A DNA stretch of 64,000 nucleotides from JBFWVR01 sp050246635. GTDB taxonomy: Bacteria; Acidobacteriota; Vicinamibacteria; Vicinamibacterales; UBA2999. Positions 35,182 through 44,678 of this stretch are shown here, piece after piece. The notes under the pieces are model-generated. The model saw nothing but the letters and a program-made list of their open reading frames with translations, was not told the DNA's origin and did not search any database. Both the position numbers and the translations under genes were made by a program. Position 1 is the stretch's first letter, and each line of letters opens with the position of its first letter. The DNA lies in contig JBFWVR010000003.1 of assembly GCA_050246635.1 (NCBI GenBank), positions 124,001 through 188,000 of the forward strand, in the 5' to 3' direction.

Positions 35182-35276
35182 CCGGCCACGAAGAGCACGA
35201 AGAGCACGATGCCGGAGGTGCACGGACGTTGAGCCTTCGCGGACGCCGACGCCGGTCTTCGTGTGCTTGTGGCTGG
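35182..35276. repeat. CACGAAG inverted element upstream of moxR
   Basis: Left arm CCGGCCACGAAGAGCACGAA with another unit and GCCGG to 35215. Right arm CCGGTCTTCGTGTGC to GGCTGG (35252-35276). It lies in the 376-base divergent gap 35076-35451 between moxR and the next gene; apart from this element, the moxR promoter box and a Shine-Dalgarno at the right end, nothing else is recognisable there. Confidence 0.82.
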
Positions 35277-35451
35277 TTTGGCCAAGAACGGGGCTGCTCG
35301 GTTGTCCGGCGCCGCGAATGCCGTGTTCCCCTGCGCCTGCCGCATCGCTCGCGCGTCGGCCCGGCCTTGAATGCTGTCGCGCCTGCCGCTAGAATCGCGC
35401 CCCGACCATCGCCGCATCGCGCCGCCGGTTTCCGCCCCGAGGAGATCCCCC

Positions 35452-36012
35452 ATGGTGCCTGTGCTCGCGCTTGCCGTCCCCATCCTGCTTTCGGCCGTGC
35501 TCGTCTTCGTTGCCAGCTCCGTCATGCACATGGTGCTGCACTACCACGACGGCGACGTCCGGAAGGTGCCGAACGAGGACGCCGTCATGAACGCGCTGCG
35601 GCCCTTCAACCTGCGCCCGGGCGACTACGTGCTGCCGCATCCCGGCAGCCACGAGGCCCTGAAGTCACCCGGATTCCAGGAGAAGCTGCGGAAGGGGCCG
35701 GTCGCCTTCATGACCGTCCGGCCGTCGGGCCCCCCCGCGATGGGCCTGAGCCTGGCGCTCTGGTTCGTCTACGCGGTGCTCATCGGCGTCTTCGCCGGCT
35801 ACATCGCCGGTCGCGCCCTCGCGCCCGGCACCCACTATCTCCAGGTCTTCCGCTTCGTGGGCGCCTCGGCGTTCATGGGCTACAGCCTGGCGCTGATGCA
35901 GGGCTCGATCTGGTGGGGGCGCAACTGGGGCGCGACGCTCCGGTCCATGGCGGACGGTCTCGTGTACGCGCTCCTGACGGCGGGCACGTTCGGGTGGCTC
36001 TGGCCGTCCTGA
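35452..36012 (+). CDS. Membrane protein of unknown function
   Basis: 186 residues with one N-terminal and three C-terminal hydrophobic helices, and a hydrophilic segment HYHDGDVRKVPNEDAVMNALR between. I do not recognise the family with certainty. The ATG at 35452 is chosen for the GAGGAG Shine-Dalgarno 8 bases upstream. Monocistronic. The following 211 bases (36013-36223) hold nothing recognisable. Confidence 0.72.
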   Translation: MVPVLALAVPILLSAVLVFVASSVMHMVLHYHDGDVRKVPNEDAVMNALRPFNLRPGDYVLPHPGSHEALKSPGFQEKLRKGPVAFMTVRPSGPPAMGLSLALWFVYAVLIGVFAGYIAGRALAPGTHYLQVFRFVGASAFMGYSLALMQGSIWWGRNWGATLRSMADGLVYALLTAGTFGWLWPS

Positions 36013-36223
36013 CGACCGGCACCTGACAGGCCGGGGCGCAGGGCGGCCCGAGTCCGGAACGACCACGTGTGCCCATCCTGACGTGCGGGTGCACGGGACG
36101 GCGCACGACGGCTGGCGCTCGTGTCCCCAGGAATGGGCGGATTTCCGGCAGCGTCCGTCGGCCTCCAGGTCTGGCGCAGCGGCTTTCCGGACACATGCGC
36201 TGGCGCGGAATGTGCTCTCGCGC

Positions 36224-37240
36224 ATGGCGATGGCAGTGTCCCTTCGTGGTGTCCCCGCCGCGGTCGTCGTCCTCGCGGGTGTCGTGACCCTGGCGGCTGG
36301 ACCGCCGCAGCAGGAACCGCTCTTCAAGAGCGGGACCCGGACGGTCCCCGTCTACGCGACGGTCACCGACCGGTCCGGCCGCCTGGTGCCCGACCTCCAG
36401 CGCGACGACTTCAGGATCACGGACCAGGGGCGCCCCCAGGAGATCACGGTCTTCGCCAACACCGTGCAGCCCATCAGCGTCGTGCTGATGCTCGACCGGA
36501 GCACCAGCGTGCTCGAGAACTTCGATCTGGTGCGCGACGCGGCCGAGGCGTTCGTCGATCGCCTGTTGCCGGACGACAAGGCGCGCATCGGCAGCTTCGC
36601 GGCGCGGGTGCAGGTGGATCCCCAGGCGTTCATCAGCGACAAGGACCAGTTGCGCCAGATCCTGCGCACCGAGCTGCAGGACGCCGGCCCCACGCCCCTC
36701 TGGAACGCCGTGGAGGTGGCGATGAACGCGCTCGACGACCAGGATGGCCGCCGCGTGGTGCTCGTCTTCACGGACGGCGTGGACTCGCCGGGCACGATCC
36801 GCAACTCGAACCTGACCGAACGCGACGTCACGAACCACGCGCGCCGCGACGACATCATGGTGTACGCCATCGGGCTGACGGGGGATATCCCCTCGAACGC
36901 CGCCCCGCGCGCTCCGGTGGGCGGCGGACGTGCCCGTGGCGGCTTCCCGGGCATGGGCGGCCGTGGCGGCTTCGGGGGGCTGCCACCGCGGATGGTGCAC
37001 CAGCAGCCCGACGAAGGCCTGGGCCGCATCGCGGCGGAAACCGGTGGAGGCTACTTCGAGCTCGACTCGAGTGCGGATCTGGCGGCGACGTTCACGCGCG
37101 TCGCCGAGGAGTTGCACCACCAGTACGCCCTCGGCTTCACCCCCGACAAACTCGACGGCAAGACCCACGACCTCGACGTCTCGCTGACGCGGAACGGCAT
37201 GACGGCGCGTGCGCGCCGGAGCTATGTCGCCCGCCCCTGA
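36224..37240 (+). CDS. Acidobacterial-type VWFA domain exported protein
   Basis: 338 residues. Signal peptide (to about residue 26), then the pattern characteristic of VWFA proteins expanded in Acidobacteria: VPVYATVTDRSGRLVPDLQRDDFRI followed by SVVLMLDRSTS with MIDAS Asp91-x-Ser-x-Ser. FTDGVDSPGT is the later MIDAS loop. A Gly/Arg-rich insertion (about 230-265) precedes the GGGYFELDSSADL closing region. Probably extracytoplasmic adhesion or protein-protein interaction; substrate unknown. It is the strongest lineage clue in the window. Confidence 0.88.
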   Translation: MAMAVSLRGVPAAVVVLAGVVTLAAGPPQQEPLFKSGTRTVPVYATVTDRSGRLVPDLQRDDFRITDQGRPQEITVFANTVQPISVVLMLDRSTSVLENFDLVRDAAEAFVDRLLPDDKARIGSFAARVQVDPQAFISDKDQLRQILRTELQDAGPTPLWNAVEVAMNALDDQDGRRVVLVFTDGVDSPGTIRNSNLTERDVTNHARRDDIMVYAIGLTGDIPSNAAPRAPVGGGRARGGFPGMGGRGGFGGLPPRMVHQQPDEGLGRIAAETGGGYFELDSSADLAATFTRVAEELHHQYALGFTPDKLDGKTHDLDVSLTRNGMTARARRSYVARP

Positions 37241-37272
37241 CCTGCCCCCCCCGACCATCCCCGGACACGCCC

Positions 37273-38646
37273 ATGCCTCCCGATCCGTCCATCGTAGCCA
37301 TCGACGAGGAGCGCCCCTTCGCTCCCGACGAGCTGTTCTTCTCCACCACTGACCGCAAGGGCATCATCCGCAGCGGGAACCAGGTGTTCGCCCGTGTCAG
37401 TGGCTACCCGGTGGATCGGCTGCTCGGGCAGCCGCACAACATCATCCGGCACCCCGACATGCCCAAGGCGGTGTTCAAGCTGCTCTGGGACTACCTCGAG
37501 GCCGGCCGCGTGTTCGCCGGGTTCGTCAAGAACATGGCCATCGACGGGCGCTACTACTGGGTGATGGCGCTGGTGCTGCCGATCGACGGCGGCTACCTTT
37601 CGATCCGCCTGAAGCCGACGAGTGCGTACTTCGGCATCATTCCCGGGTTGTATGCCTCGTTGCTCCGGGTGGAGCAGGCCGCCGGGACGGAAGGCGGCGC
37701 GTGGCGTGCCGGCATGGCGAATGCCGGGCGTGCCCTGGGCGAGGCCCTCACCGCCAGCGGCTTCGCCAACTACGACCGCTTCATGCACACGGCGCTCGCC
37801 GCCGAGATGGCCAGCCACCGCGCGCGCCTGGCCCGCGAAGGCGCCGGGCGGCAGCCGCGGGTGGGCACCACCGGCCTGCACGCGACATACGCGAGCTGCC
37901 TCGAGCTCGATCCCATCCTGGACGACCTCTTCACGCGGGCCGAGCGGTTGCGCGAGGTGGTGGTGACGCTGGACCAGAAGTCCATCGAGTTCCTGTCGCT
38001 GGCCCGCCACATCCGGCTGATCTCGATGAACGCCCTCGTCGCGGCCAGCCGCCTCGGGGAGTCGGGCCGCGGGCTGGCCGTGGTCACGGGGGATCTCGCC
38101 GCCAACGTCGAGGAGGCGACCCGGGTGGTCACGCCGATGGCAGGGGAGCTGGCACACCTCAGCGACGCGCTGCGGGAGCTGGCGTTCGCGACGACCACCG
38201 CGAAGCTGCAGATCGAGATGGCGATCTTCTTCCTCGGCGAGCTGCTCGACGCCGAGCGGGACGGCCGGCCCCCGATGCTGCCGATCGATCAGATGCGCGG
38301 TGACGTCGCGACCCTCGTGCGGTCCAGCCGCGAGTCCACGACGCGCCTGCTCGAGGCCCTGGAACAGGTGCAGCGGCCCTTCGCGCCGGTCGCCGACGGC
38401 CTGCAGGACCTTCGCCGGACCTTCCGCAAGCTGAACGTCGTCAAGCTCACGGGCATGGTGCAGGCCGCGTCGCTGGCCGAGCCGCACCAGTTCGACGACG
38501 TGTTCCGGACGGTGGAGGGCCGGCTCGAGGCCGCCGACGAGCAGCTGAAGGCGCTGTCGGATGGCGTGGCGACACTCGCGGGGGAGTTGCCCTACGTCCG
38601 GCTGGCCGCGCAACAGCTGGGCAGCGGCCTCGAGACGCTGGCGTAG
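37273..38646 (+). CDS. Aer-type PAS protein with degenerate chemoreceptor-like domain
   Basis: 457-residue soluble protein. An Aer-like PAS domain (about 20-115) contains the ANxxF-type region VFARVSGYPVDRLLGQPHNIIRHPDMP; the family binds FAD or haem to sense redox or oxygen. The C-terminal half is helical, and SMNALVAASRLGESGRGLAVVTGDLA (251-276) corresponds to the hairpin of methyl-accepting proteins, where the canonical form is LNAAIEAARAGExGRGFAVVA. No membrane helix is visible, and the changes at the hairpin tip make normal CheW/CheA coupling doubtful. It follows the VWFA gene by 32 bases. Confidence 0.78.
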   Translation: MPPDPSIVAIDEERPFAPDELFFSTTDRKGIIRSGNQVFARVSGYPVDRLLGQPHNIIRHPDMPKAVFKLLWDYLEAGRVFAGFVKNMAIDGRYYWVMALVLPIDGGYLSIRLKPTSAYFGIIPGLYASLLRVEQAAGTEGGAWRAGMANAGRALGEALTASGFANYDRFMHTALAAEMASHRARLAREGAGRQPRVGTTGLHATYASCLELDPILDDLFTRAERLREVVVTLDQKSIEFLSLARHIRLISMNALVAASRLGESGRGLAVVTGDLAANVEEATRVVTPMAGELAHLSDALRELAFATTTAKLQIEMAIFFLGELLDAERDGRPPMLPIDQMRGDVATLVRSSRESTTRLLEALEQVQRPFAPVADGLQDLRRTFRKLNVVKLTGMVQAASLAEPHQFDDVFRTVEGRLEAADEQLKALSDGVATLAGELPYVRLAAQQLGSGLETLA

Positions 38647-38671
38647 GCCCGCGATCCGGACGCGCCCGTGA

Positions 38672-39730
38672 TCACCGCCCGCCGTCGAAGTAGTCGACGA
38701 TCAGGCGCCCGATCTCGCCGATGCGATCCTCGGCCTCGGCGTACGATCCCCTGATGTCGTTGGCGAAGAAGGCCACGACGATGGAGCCCGAGCGGCCGTA
38801 GATGATTCCCGCGTCGTTGGCGATGGTGCCGCCGTCGCCCGTCTTGTGCGCCACCGGCACGCGGAGGAAGTGGGGCAGTCGCCGCGCTCCCAGCTGCTGG
38901 CGCCGGAGCATCGTGCGCATTTCCTCCGTGCTGTAGGGCGACGCGGCCGTCCCGCGCTCGAGGTCCGCGAGCAGCCGCGCGGTGCCCCGCGGCGTCATGC
39001 GGCCCAGCCACAGTGCCGGATTCCTCGACGTCTCCTCCTCGCGCAGCCGTGCGAACCGCTGCCGGTTGGCGGGATCGGTGACGATGTCCACCCACCCGGC
39101 TTTCGGGCCGTCGAACACGCCCAGGTAGGCGCGGAAGAGCGGGTTGCCGTCCATGGCGTAGAGCAGGCCCGTGGTCTCCTCCGCGGACAGCCTCGCCAGG
39201 CGAGGGTCGAGCATGCCGAGCAGGGTGCGCCGGTACTCGTGCGGACGTCCGTTGGCCCGCAGGTCGGTGTAGCCGCGCTCCGTGAGCCAGGCGTTCACCG
39301 CGTCGATCCCGCCGACGGCCTCGATGACACGGTCGGTCGCCGTGTTGTCGGAGACGATGATCATCTGCGTGATCAGGTCCCGTAACGTCGGCGTGATGCC
39401 CGGCTCCATGTACTGGAGCGTGCCGGTGCCGTGCCGCCACTCCGCGCGCCCGATCGGCTCGCGGGTCTCGAGCTCCAGGAAGCCCTGGTCCGCCAGGCGG
39501 AAGGCCCGGAGCATGAACGTCAGCTTGATCAGGCTCGCGCTGCTGAACGCCTGATCCTCACGCACACCCGCGGTCTCGCCGGTGCCGAGGTGCGCGACGT
39601 AGATGCCCGTCGTCGCCGGGAACCGGGCAAGCTCGGTTGCCAGGAGTCGCTGCAGCGGGGAAGCCGGCGTCGCGGCGAGGGCGGCGAGCGCCAGGATGAC
39701 GGTGCCGGACAGGCGGGCCGTTCGCAGCAT
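38672..39730 (-). CDS. Serine beta-lactamase-like hydrolase, class A fold
   Basis: 352 residues with a signal peptide. Motifs of penicillin-recognising serine enzymes: Ser66-x-x-Lys69 in SASLIKL, SDN at 127-129 and KTG at 296-298. The class A Glu-x-x-Leu-Asn of the omega loop is not recognisable, so efficient beta-lactam hydrolysis should not be assumed; a DD-peptidase-like or esterase role is equally possible. Length exceeds a typical class A enzyme by about 60 residues. Predicted leaderless. Confidence 0.8.
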   Translation of the reverse strand: MLRTARLSGTVILALAALAATPASPLQRLLATELARFPATTGIYVAHLGTGETAGVREDQAFSSASLIKLTFMLRAFRLADQGFLELETREPIGRAEWRHGTGTLQYMEPGITPTLRDLITQMIIVSDNTATDRVIEAVGGIDAVNAWLTERGYTDLRANGRPHEYRRTLLGMLDPRLARLSAEETTGLLYAMDGNPLFRAYLGVFDGPKAGWVDIVTDPANRQRFARLREEETSRNPALWLGRMTPRGTARLLADLERGTAASPYSTEEMRTMLRRQQLGARRLPHFLRVPVAHKTGDGGTIANDAGIIYGRSGSIVVAFFANDIRGSYAEAEDRIGEIGRLIVDYFDGGR

Positions 39731-39736
39731 CCGCAG

Positions 39737-39742
39737 ACTATA
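39737..39742 (-). promoter_or_regulatory. -10 box TATAGT, predicted leaderless start
   Basis: TATAGT on the minus strand, 6 bases before the ATG of the serine-hydrolase gene. Confidence 0.45.
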
Positions 39743-39755
39743 GCCCGACGCTTCG

Positions 39756-39790
39756 GATTGAAGATTGACGATTGAAGATTGAAGATTGAG
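39756..39790 (+). repeat. GATTGAA heptamer array
   Basis: Five contiguous 7-base units, GATTGAA with single changes. The only 7-base dialect in the window. It runs directly into the GTCAGACCCCAT inverted repeat. Confidence 0.9.
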
Positions 39791-39844
39791 TCAGACCCCA
39801 TTCCCGGTGCGTTGAGTGGGGCATGGGGTCTGACCGTTGTTCTT
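39790..39844. terminator. GTCAGACCCCAT inverted repeat
   Basis: GTCAGACCCCAT (39790-39801) and its exact complement ATGGGGTCTGAC (39833-39844), loop 31 bases, downstream of fadE on its strand and upstream of the hydrolase. GGGGTCTGAC dyads are dispersed REP-like repeats in many genomes; here one may terminate the fad operon. Confidence 0.6.
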
Positions 39845-39860
39845 CAGCTGATCGGCTGGA

Positions 39861-41648
<1,788 letters not shown>

Positions 41649-41709
41649 CGTCGTGTTCTCCTGCTTCTGCCTTCTTGGTTCTTACTTCCTACTTCTTGAT
41701 TCGGATTCG

Positions 41710-41745
41710 CATCTTCGAGCGGCTCGCTAGAGCCGCTCGAAGATG
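41710..41745 (-). terminator. Perfect 16-bp hairpin spanning the fadA stop codon
   Basis: CATCTTCGAGCGGCTC (41710-41725) is the exact complement of 41730-41745, leaving a 4-base loop. On the minus strand the first arm is the last coding bases of fadA and its stop lies in the loop. No U-run follows. It may attenuate or process the fadA-fadE message. Confidence 0.75.
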
Positions 41746-42905
41746 CCGGCGGCCCCCATGCCGCCCCCGACGCACATCGTCACCATGCCGTAGCGCCCGC
41801 CCCGTCGCCGCAGCTCGTGCAACAGCGTCGTTGTCAGCTTCGCGCCCGTGCACCCGAGGGGATGGCCGAGCGCGATGGCGCCGCCGTTGACGTTCAGGCG
41901 ATCGGGGTCGATGGGGATCTCCTGGAGGCAGGCGAGCACCTGCGCGGCGAAGGCCTCGTTGAGCTCCACGAGGTCCATCTGGTCGATGTCGAGTCCGGTC
42001 TGCTCGAGCACCTTGCGGATGGCCGGCACCGGACCGAGGCCGAAGAGTTCCGGGCGCACGCCGGCGGTGGCGAAGCCGACGAACCGCGCGAGCGGCGCGA
42101 GCCCCCGCTCCTGCGCATACCGCGCGGAGGTGACCACGACGGCGGACGCGCCGTCGCTCGTCTGCGACGAGTTCCCGGCGGTCACGGTGCCCCTGGCGTG
42201 AAAAGCCGGCCGGAGCTTCGCGAGGGCCTCCGCCGATGAGTCCTTGCGGGGGCCCTCGTCCGTATCGAAGGTGAGCTCGCGGATGGCGGGGCGCCCGGCG
42301 GCGCCCGGCGCCGCCACCCGGATCGTGAGCGGCAGGATCTCGTCGCGGAAGCGGCCGGCCTCGATGGCGGCCAGTGCGCGACGGTGGCTCTCCAGCGCAA
42401 ACGCGTCCTGCGCCTCGCGTGGGATCGCCGATTCGCGGGCGTGGTTCTCGGCCACGAGGCCCGTCGTCAGGTAGACGTCCGGGTACGTGATCACGAGGCC
42501 GGGATTGGGCGAGATCTTGTTGCCGCCCATCGGCACGAGGCTCATCGACTCGGTGCCGCCGGCGATCACGACCTCGGACCGGCCGAGGCGGATGCGGTCG
42601 GCCGCGTCGGCGATGGCCTGCAGGCCGGAGGCGCAGAAGCGGTTCACCGTGACCGCGGAGGCCTCGACCGGCAGGCCGGCGCGCAGGCTGGCGATACGGG
42701 CCACGTTCAGGCCCTGCTCGGCCTCGGGCATGGCGCACCCCAGCACGACCTCCTCGACATCCGCGGCCTCGACACCGGGCGCCCGTCGGAGCGCCTCGCT
42801 GATGACGGCGGCGGCCATGTCGTCGGGACGGGTCGTGCTGAGGGCGCCTTTCGGCGCCTTGCCGATGGCGGTACGAACGGCCGAGACGATGACGGCGTCC
42901 TGCAT
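41727..42905 (-). CDS. fadA: Acetyl-CoA acyltransferase (thiolase)
   Basis: Cleaves 3-ketoacyl-CoA to acetyl-CoA and a shortened acyl-CoA. 392 residues, full length. The acyl-accepting Cys91 lies in VNRFCASGLQAI. The His of GGAIALGHPLGCTGAK and the acid/base Cys of MCVGGGMG near the C-terminus are intact. It starts 2 bases after the upstream alpha/beta hydrolase stop, so the two are co-translated. Confidence 0.95.
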   Translation of the reverse strand: MQDAVIVSAVRTAIGKAPKGALSTTRPDDMAAAVISEALRRAPGVEAADVEEVVLGCAMPEAEQGLNVARIASLRAGLPVEASAVTVNRFCASGLQAIADAADRIRLGRSEVVIAGGTESMSLVPMGGNKISPNPGLVITYPDVYLTTGLVAENHARESAIPREAQDAFALESHRRALAAIEAGRFRDEILPLTIRVAAPGAAGRPAIRELTFDTDEGPRKDSSAEALAKLRPAFHARGTVTAGNSSQTSDGASAVVVTSARYAQERGLAPLARFVGFATAGVRPELFGLGPVPAIRKVLEQTGLDIDQMDLVELNEAFAAQVLACLQEIPIDPDRLNVNGGAIALGHPLGCTGAKLTTTLLHELRRRGGRYGMVTMCVGGGMGAAGIFERL

Positions 42906-42907
42906 GG

Positions 42908-43549
42908 TCAGTCTCCGGTGTCGGCGGGCCAGTCCCCGAGCAGATCCACGAGCGCCTCGCCGAGCTCGATGGTGCGGCCCTCGAAGACGTGGTCCGCGCC
43001 CTCGATCACGACGAGCTCTTTCGGCTCCTGGAGCCCGGCGTAGAAGGGCTGCATCATGCGCCTCGTCACGAGCGGGTCCTGGTCGCCGTGCACGAGGAAC
43101 TTCGGCTTGGTCGTGCCCATCATGGGCTCGAAATCGTAGTGTCCGACCGCGGGCGCGATGCCGACGAGCGCGGTCACACGAGGGTCGTCCGCGCCGACGC
43201 GGAACGCGACCCAGCCGCCGAACGAGAAGCCGGCGGCCCAGAGGGGAAGGCCGGGATACCGGCCCGCCATGAAGGCGAGCGCCGCGCGGAAGTCCTCCAT
43301 CTCACCTGGGCCGTCCTCGAACGCGCCGGCGCTGCTGCCGACGCCGCGGAAGTTGAACCGGAGCACCGCACAACCAATCCGGGCCAGCGCCTTCGCCGAC
43401 TGGTGCACGGGGCGGGTGCGCATCGTGCCGCCCTCGCTGGGGAGTGGGTGGCCAAAGACAACGGCTGCGCGCGGCTCGCCGTCGGGAAGGTCGAGCAGCG
43501 CCTCGAGCACGCCAGCCGGACCGGTCAGTTCAGTCGCAATCGTATTCAT
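42908..43549 (-). CDS. Alpha/beta hydrolase
   Basis: 213-residue hydrolase of the dienelactone/YtpA-like group. Nucleophile elbow GFSFGG with Ser109. FRGVGSSAG and the late GDQDPLV (Asp) and GADHVF (His) complete the triad. ATG at 43549 preferred over the TTG one codon upstream. Coupled to fadA by a 2-base gap, so an ester or thioester role in lipid breakdown is plausible but not shown. Confidence 0.85.
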   Translation of the reverse strand: MNTIATELTGPAGVLEALLDLPDGEPRAAVVFGHPLPSEGGTMRTRPVHQSAKALARIGCAVLRFNFRGVGSSAGAFEDGPGEMEDFRAALAFMAGRYPGLPLWAAGFSFGGWVAFRVGADDPRVTALVGIAPAVGHYDFEPMMGTTKPKFLVHGDQDPLVTRRMMQPFYAGLQEPKELVVIEGADHVFEGRTIELGEALVDLLGDWPADTGD

Positions 43550-43569
43550 CAATCACCACGGCAAGGGAG

Positions 43570-43737
43570 AGACGTACACGCCACAGAGCCACAGAGGCTG
43601 ACGCCTCCGATAGAGGGCAGATGTTCGATTGAAGGTCTCTCGCCGGCCGAAACGACCTTCAAATCTTCACTCGTCAATCTGACCTCTCCAGTGGGAGGCG
43701 CAGCCTCCCTGTCTCGGTGTCTCCGTGGCTTGTACGT
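43570..43737. repeat. Complete CACGGAG inverted element between two hydrolases
   Basis: Outer arms ACGTACACGCCACAGAG (43570-43586) and CTCCGTGGCTTGTACGT (43721-43737) pair with two mismatches; second units continue inward on each side. A second hairpin inside, GATTGAAGGTC (43627-43637) and GACCTTCAAATC (43654-43665), sits at the centre. The right arm lies within the 3' coding end of the downstream hydrolase gene (stop at 43667). It explains the 117-base gap 43550-43666. Confidence 0.88.
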
Positions 43738-44515
43738 CTCCCTCCACGAACTCCTCAATCACCCGTGCGAAGGCGCCCGGCCGCGTGACGAGGCCGATGT
43801 GGCCCGTACGTGGGAGCGTGGCGAGCCGCGCGCCCGGCACGGCCAGGTATCGCCGTGTCTCGTGCGTGGGCACCACGCGGTCCAGTGCGTCCTCGCCGGT
43901 CAGCACGAGGGTCGGCGCCGCCACGGCGTCCATCCCGGCAAACCCGTGGGACAGGGCCCACCGCATCCGTCTCGCCATGCGCCCCGGCGAGGCCGGCGCG
44001 GTCGCCGCGCGCCACGCATACCGCGCGACGAACGCCGCGCTCGCGGTGGCCGACGGCAGCGCGGCCCGCATCTCCGGATAGAGCCGCCCCTGCGCGCCCA
44101 GCACGAACGCGGGACTCCGCAGCCACGGAGCCGCGAGATACTTCCGCGCGCGGGCGTCCGGCACCCAGCCCACCGGCAGGGCCGAGACGAACGCGACACC
44201 TGCCGTCCGTTCGGCACGTCGTGCGGCGAACTCGGCCGCGATCAGCCCGCCGTACGACACCCCGATCGGCACCGCCCGATCGACACCACACCGATCCAGG
44301 GCCGCCTCCACCTGCGCCACGTAGTTCTCGAACCCGCGCGTCGCGTCCCACCCCCAGCGGGACGAGGGCTCGTCCGCGAGCGAGAAGGTCACCACCCGAT
44401 GCCGCGCCGCCAGCGCGTCGACGGCCGGCTCCATCCACTCCCACCGCCCCTGGATGCCGGGAATCAGCACCAGCGGGAACCCCTGGCCCCGATCCACGAG
44501 CGTGCCGCCGGTCAC
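43667..44515 (-). CDS. Alpha/beta hydrolase with repeat-derived C-terminus
   Basis: 282-residue alpha/beta hydrolase. Oxyanion-region IPGIQGRWEWM near residue 18, nucleophile Ser87 in GVSYGG, a late Asp in TGEDALDRVVP and His in TGHIGLV. The last 22 or so residues (from VQATETPRQ) are encoded by the right arm of the 43570-43737 element, so the native end is probably lost. GTG at 44515 was chosen because longer frames read into a repeat array. Transcribed between fadN and fadA; substrate unknown. Confidence 0.8.
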   Translation of the reverse strand: MTGGTLVDRGQGFPLVLIPGIQGRWEWMEPAVDALAARHRVVTFSLADEPSSRWGWDATRGFENYVAQVEAALDRCGVDRAVPIGVSYGGLIAAEFAARRAERTAGVAFVSALPVGWVPDARARKYLAAPWLRSPAFVLGAQGRLYPEMRAALPSATASAAFVARYAWRAATAPASPGRMARRMRWALSHGFAGMDAVAAPTLVLTGEDALDRVVPTHETRRYLAVPGARLATLPRTGHIGLVTRPGAFARVIEEFVEGDVQATETPRQGGCASHWRGQIDE

Positions 44516-44540
44516 GTCACCCTCACGCCGCCCAATGCGG

Positions 44541-44674
44541 ACACGGAGACACGGAGACACGGAGGCACGGAGATCACCACTTCACTTGCTCGCTACATCG
44601 ACCCGATCGATCAAGAGATAGACCCCAACATCCTCACATCACCAGATCAGATCACGAGATCACCAGATCACCAG
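44541..44674 (+). repeat. CACGGAG octamers followed by AGATCACC octamers
   Basis: Four ACACGGAG-type units (44541-44576), about 60 unique bases, then four or five AGATCACC-type units (about 44637-44674). This two-array composite has the same order as 12249-12518. It fills the 163-base space between fadN and the downstream hydrolase. Confidence 0.85.
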
Positions 44675-44678
44675 ATGG

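Noticed and set aside
36013..36223. N-terminal extension of the VWFA protein from 36083
   Set aside because: Residues before Met at 36224 are charged and unlike a signal peptide; starting at 36224 gives a clean signal sequence.
38672..39730. Acquired beta-lactam resistance gene
   Set aside because: The fold and Ser-x-x-Lys, SDN and KTG motifs are present but the omega-loop Glu/Asn is not recognised and base composition matches neighbours; it looks like a resident hydrolase.
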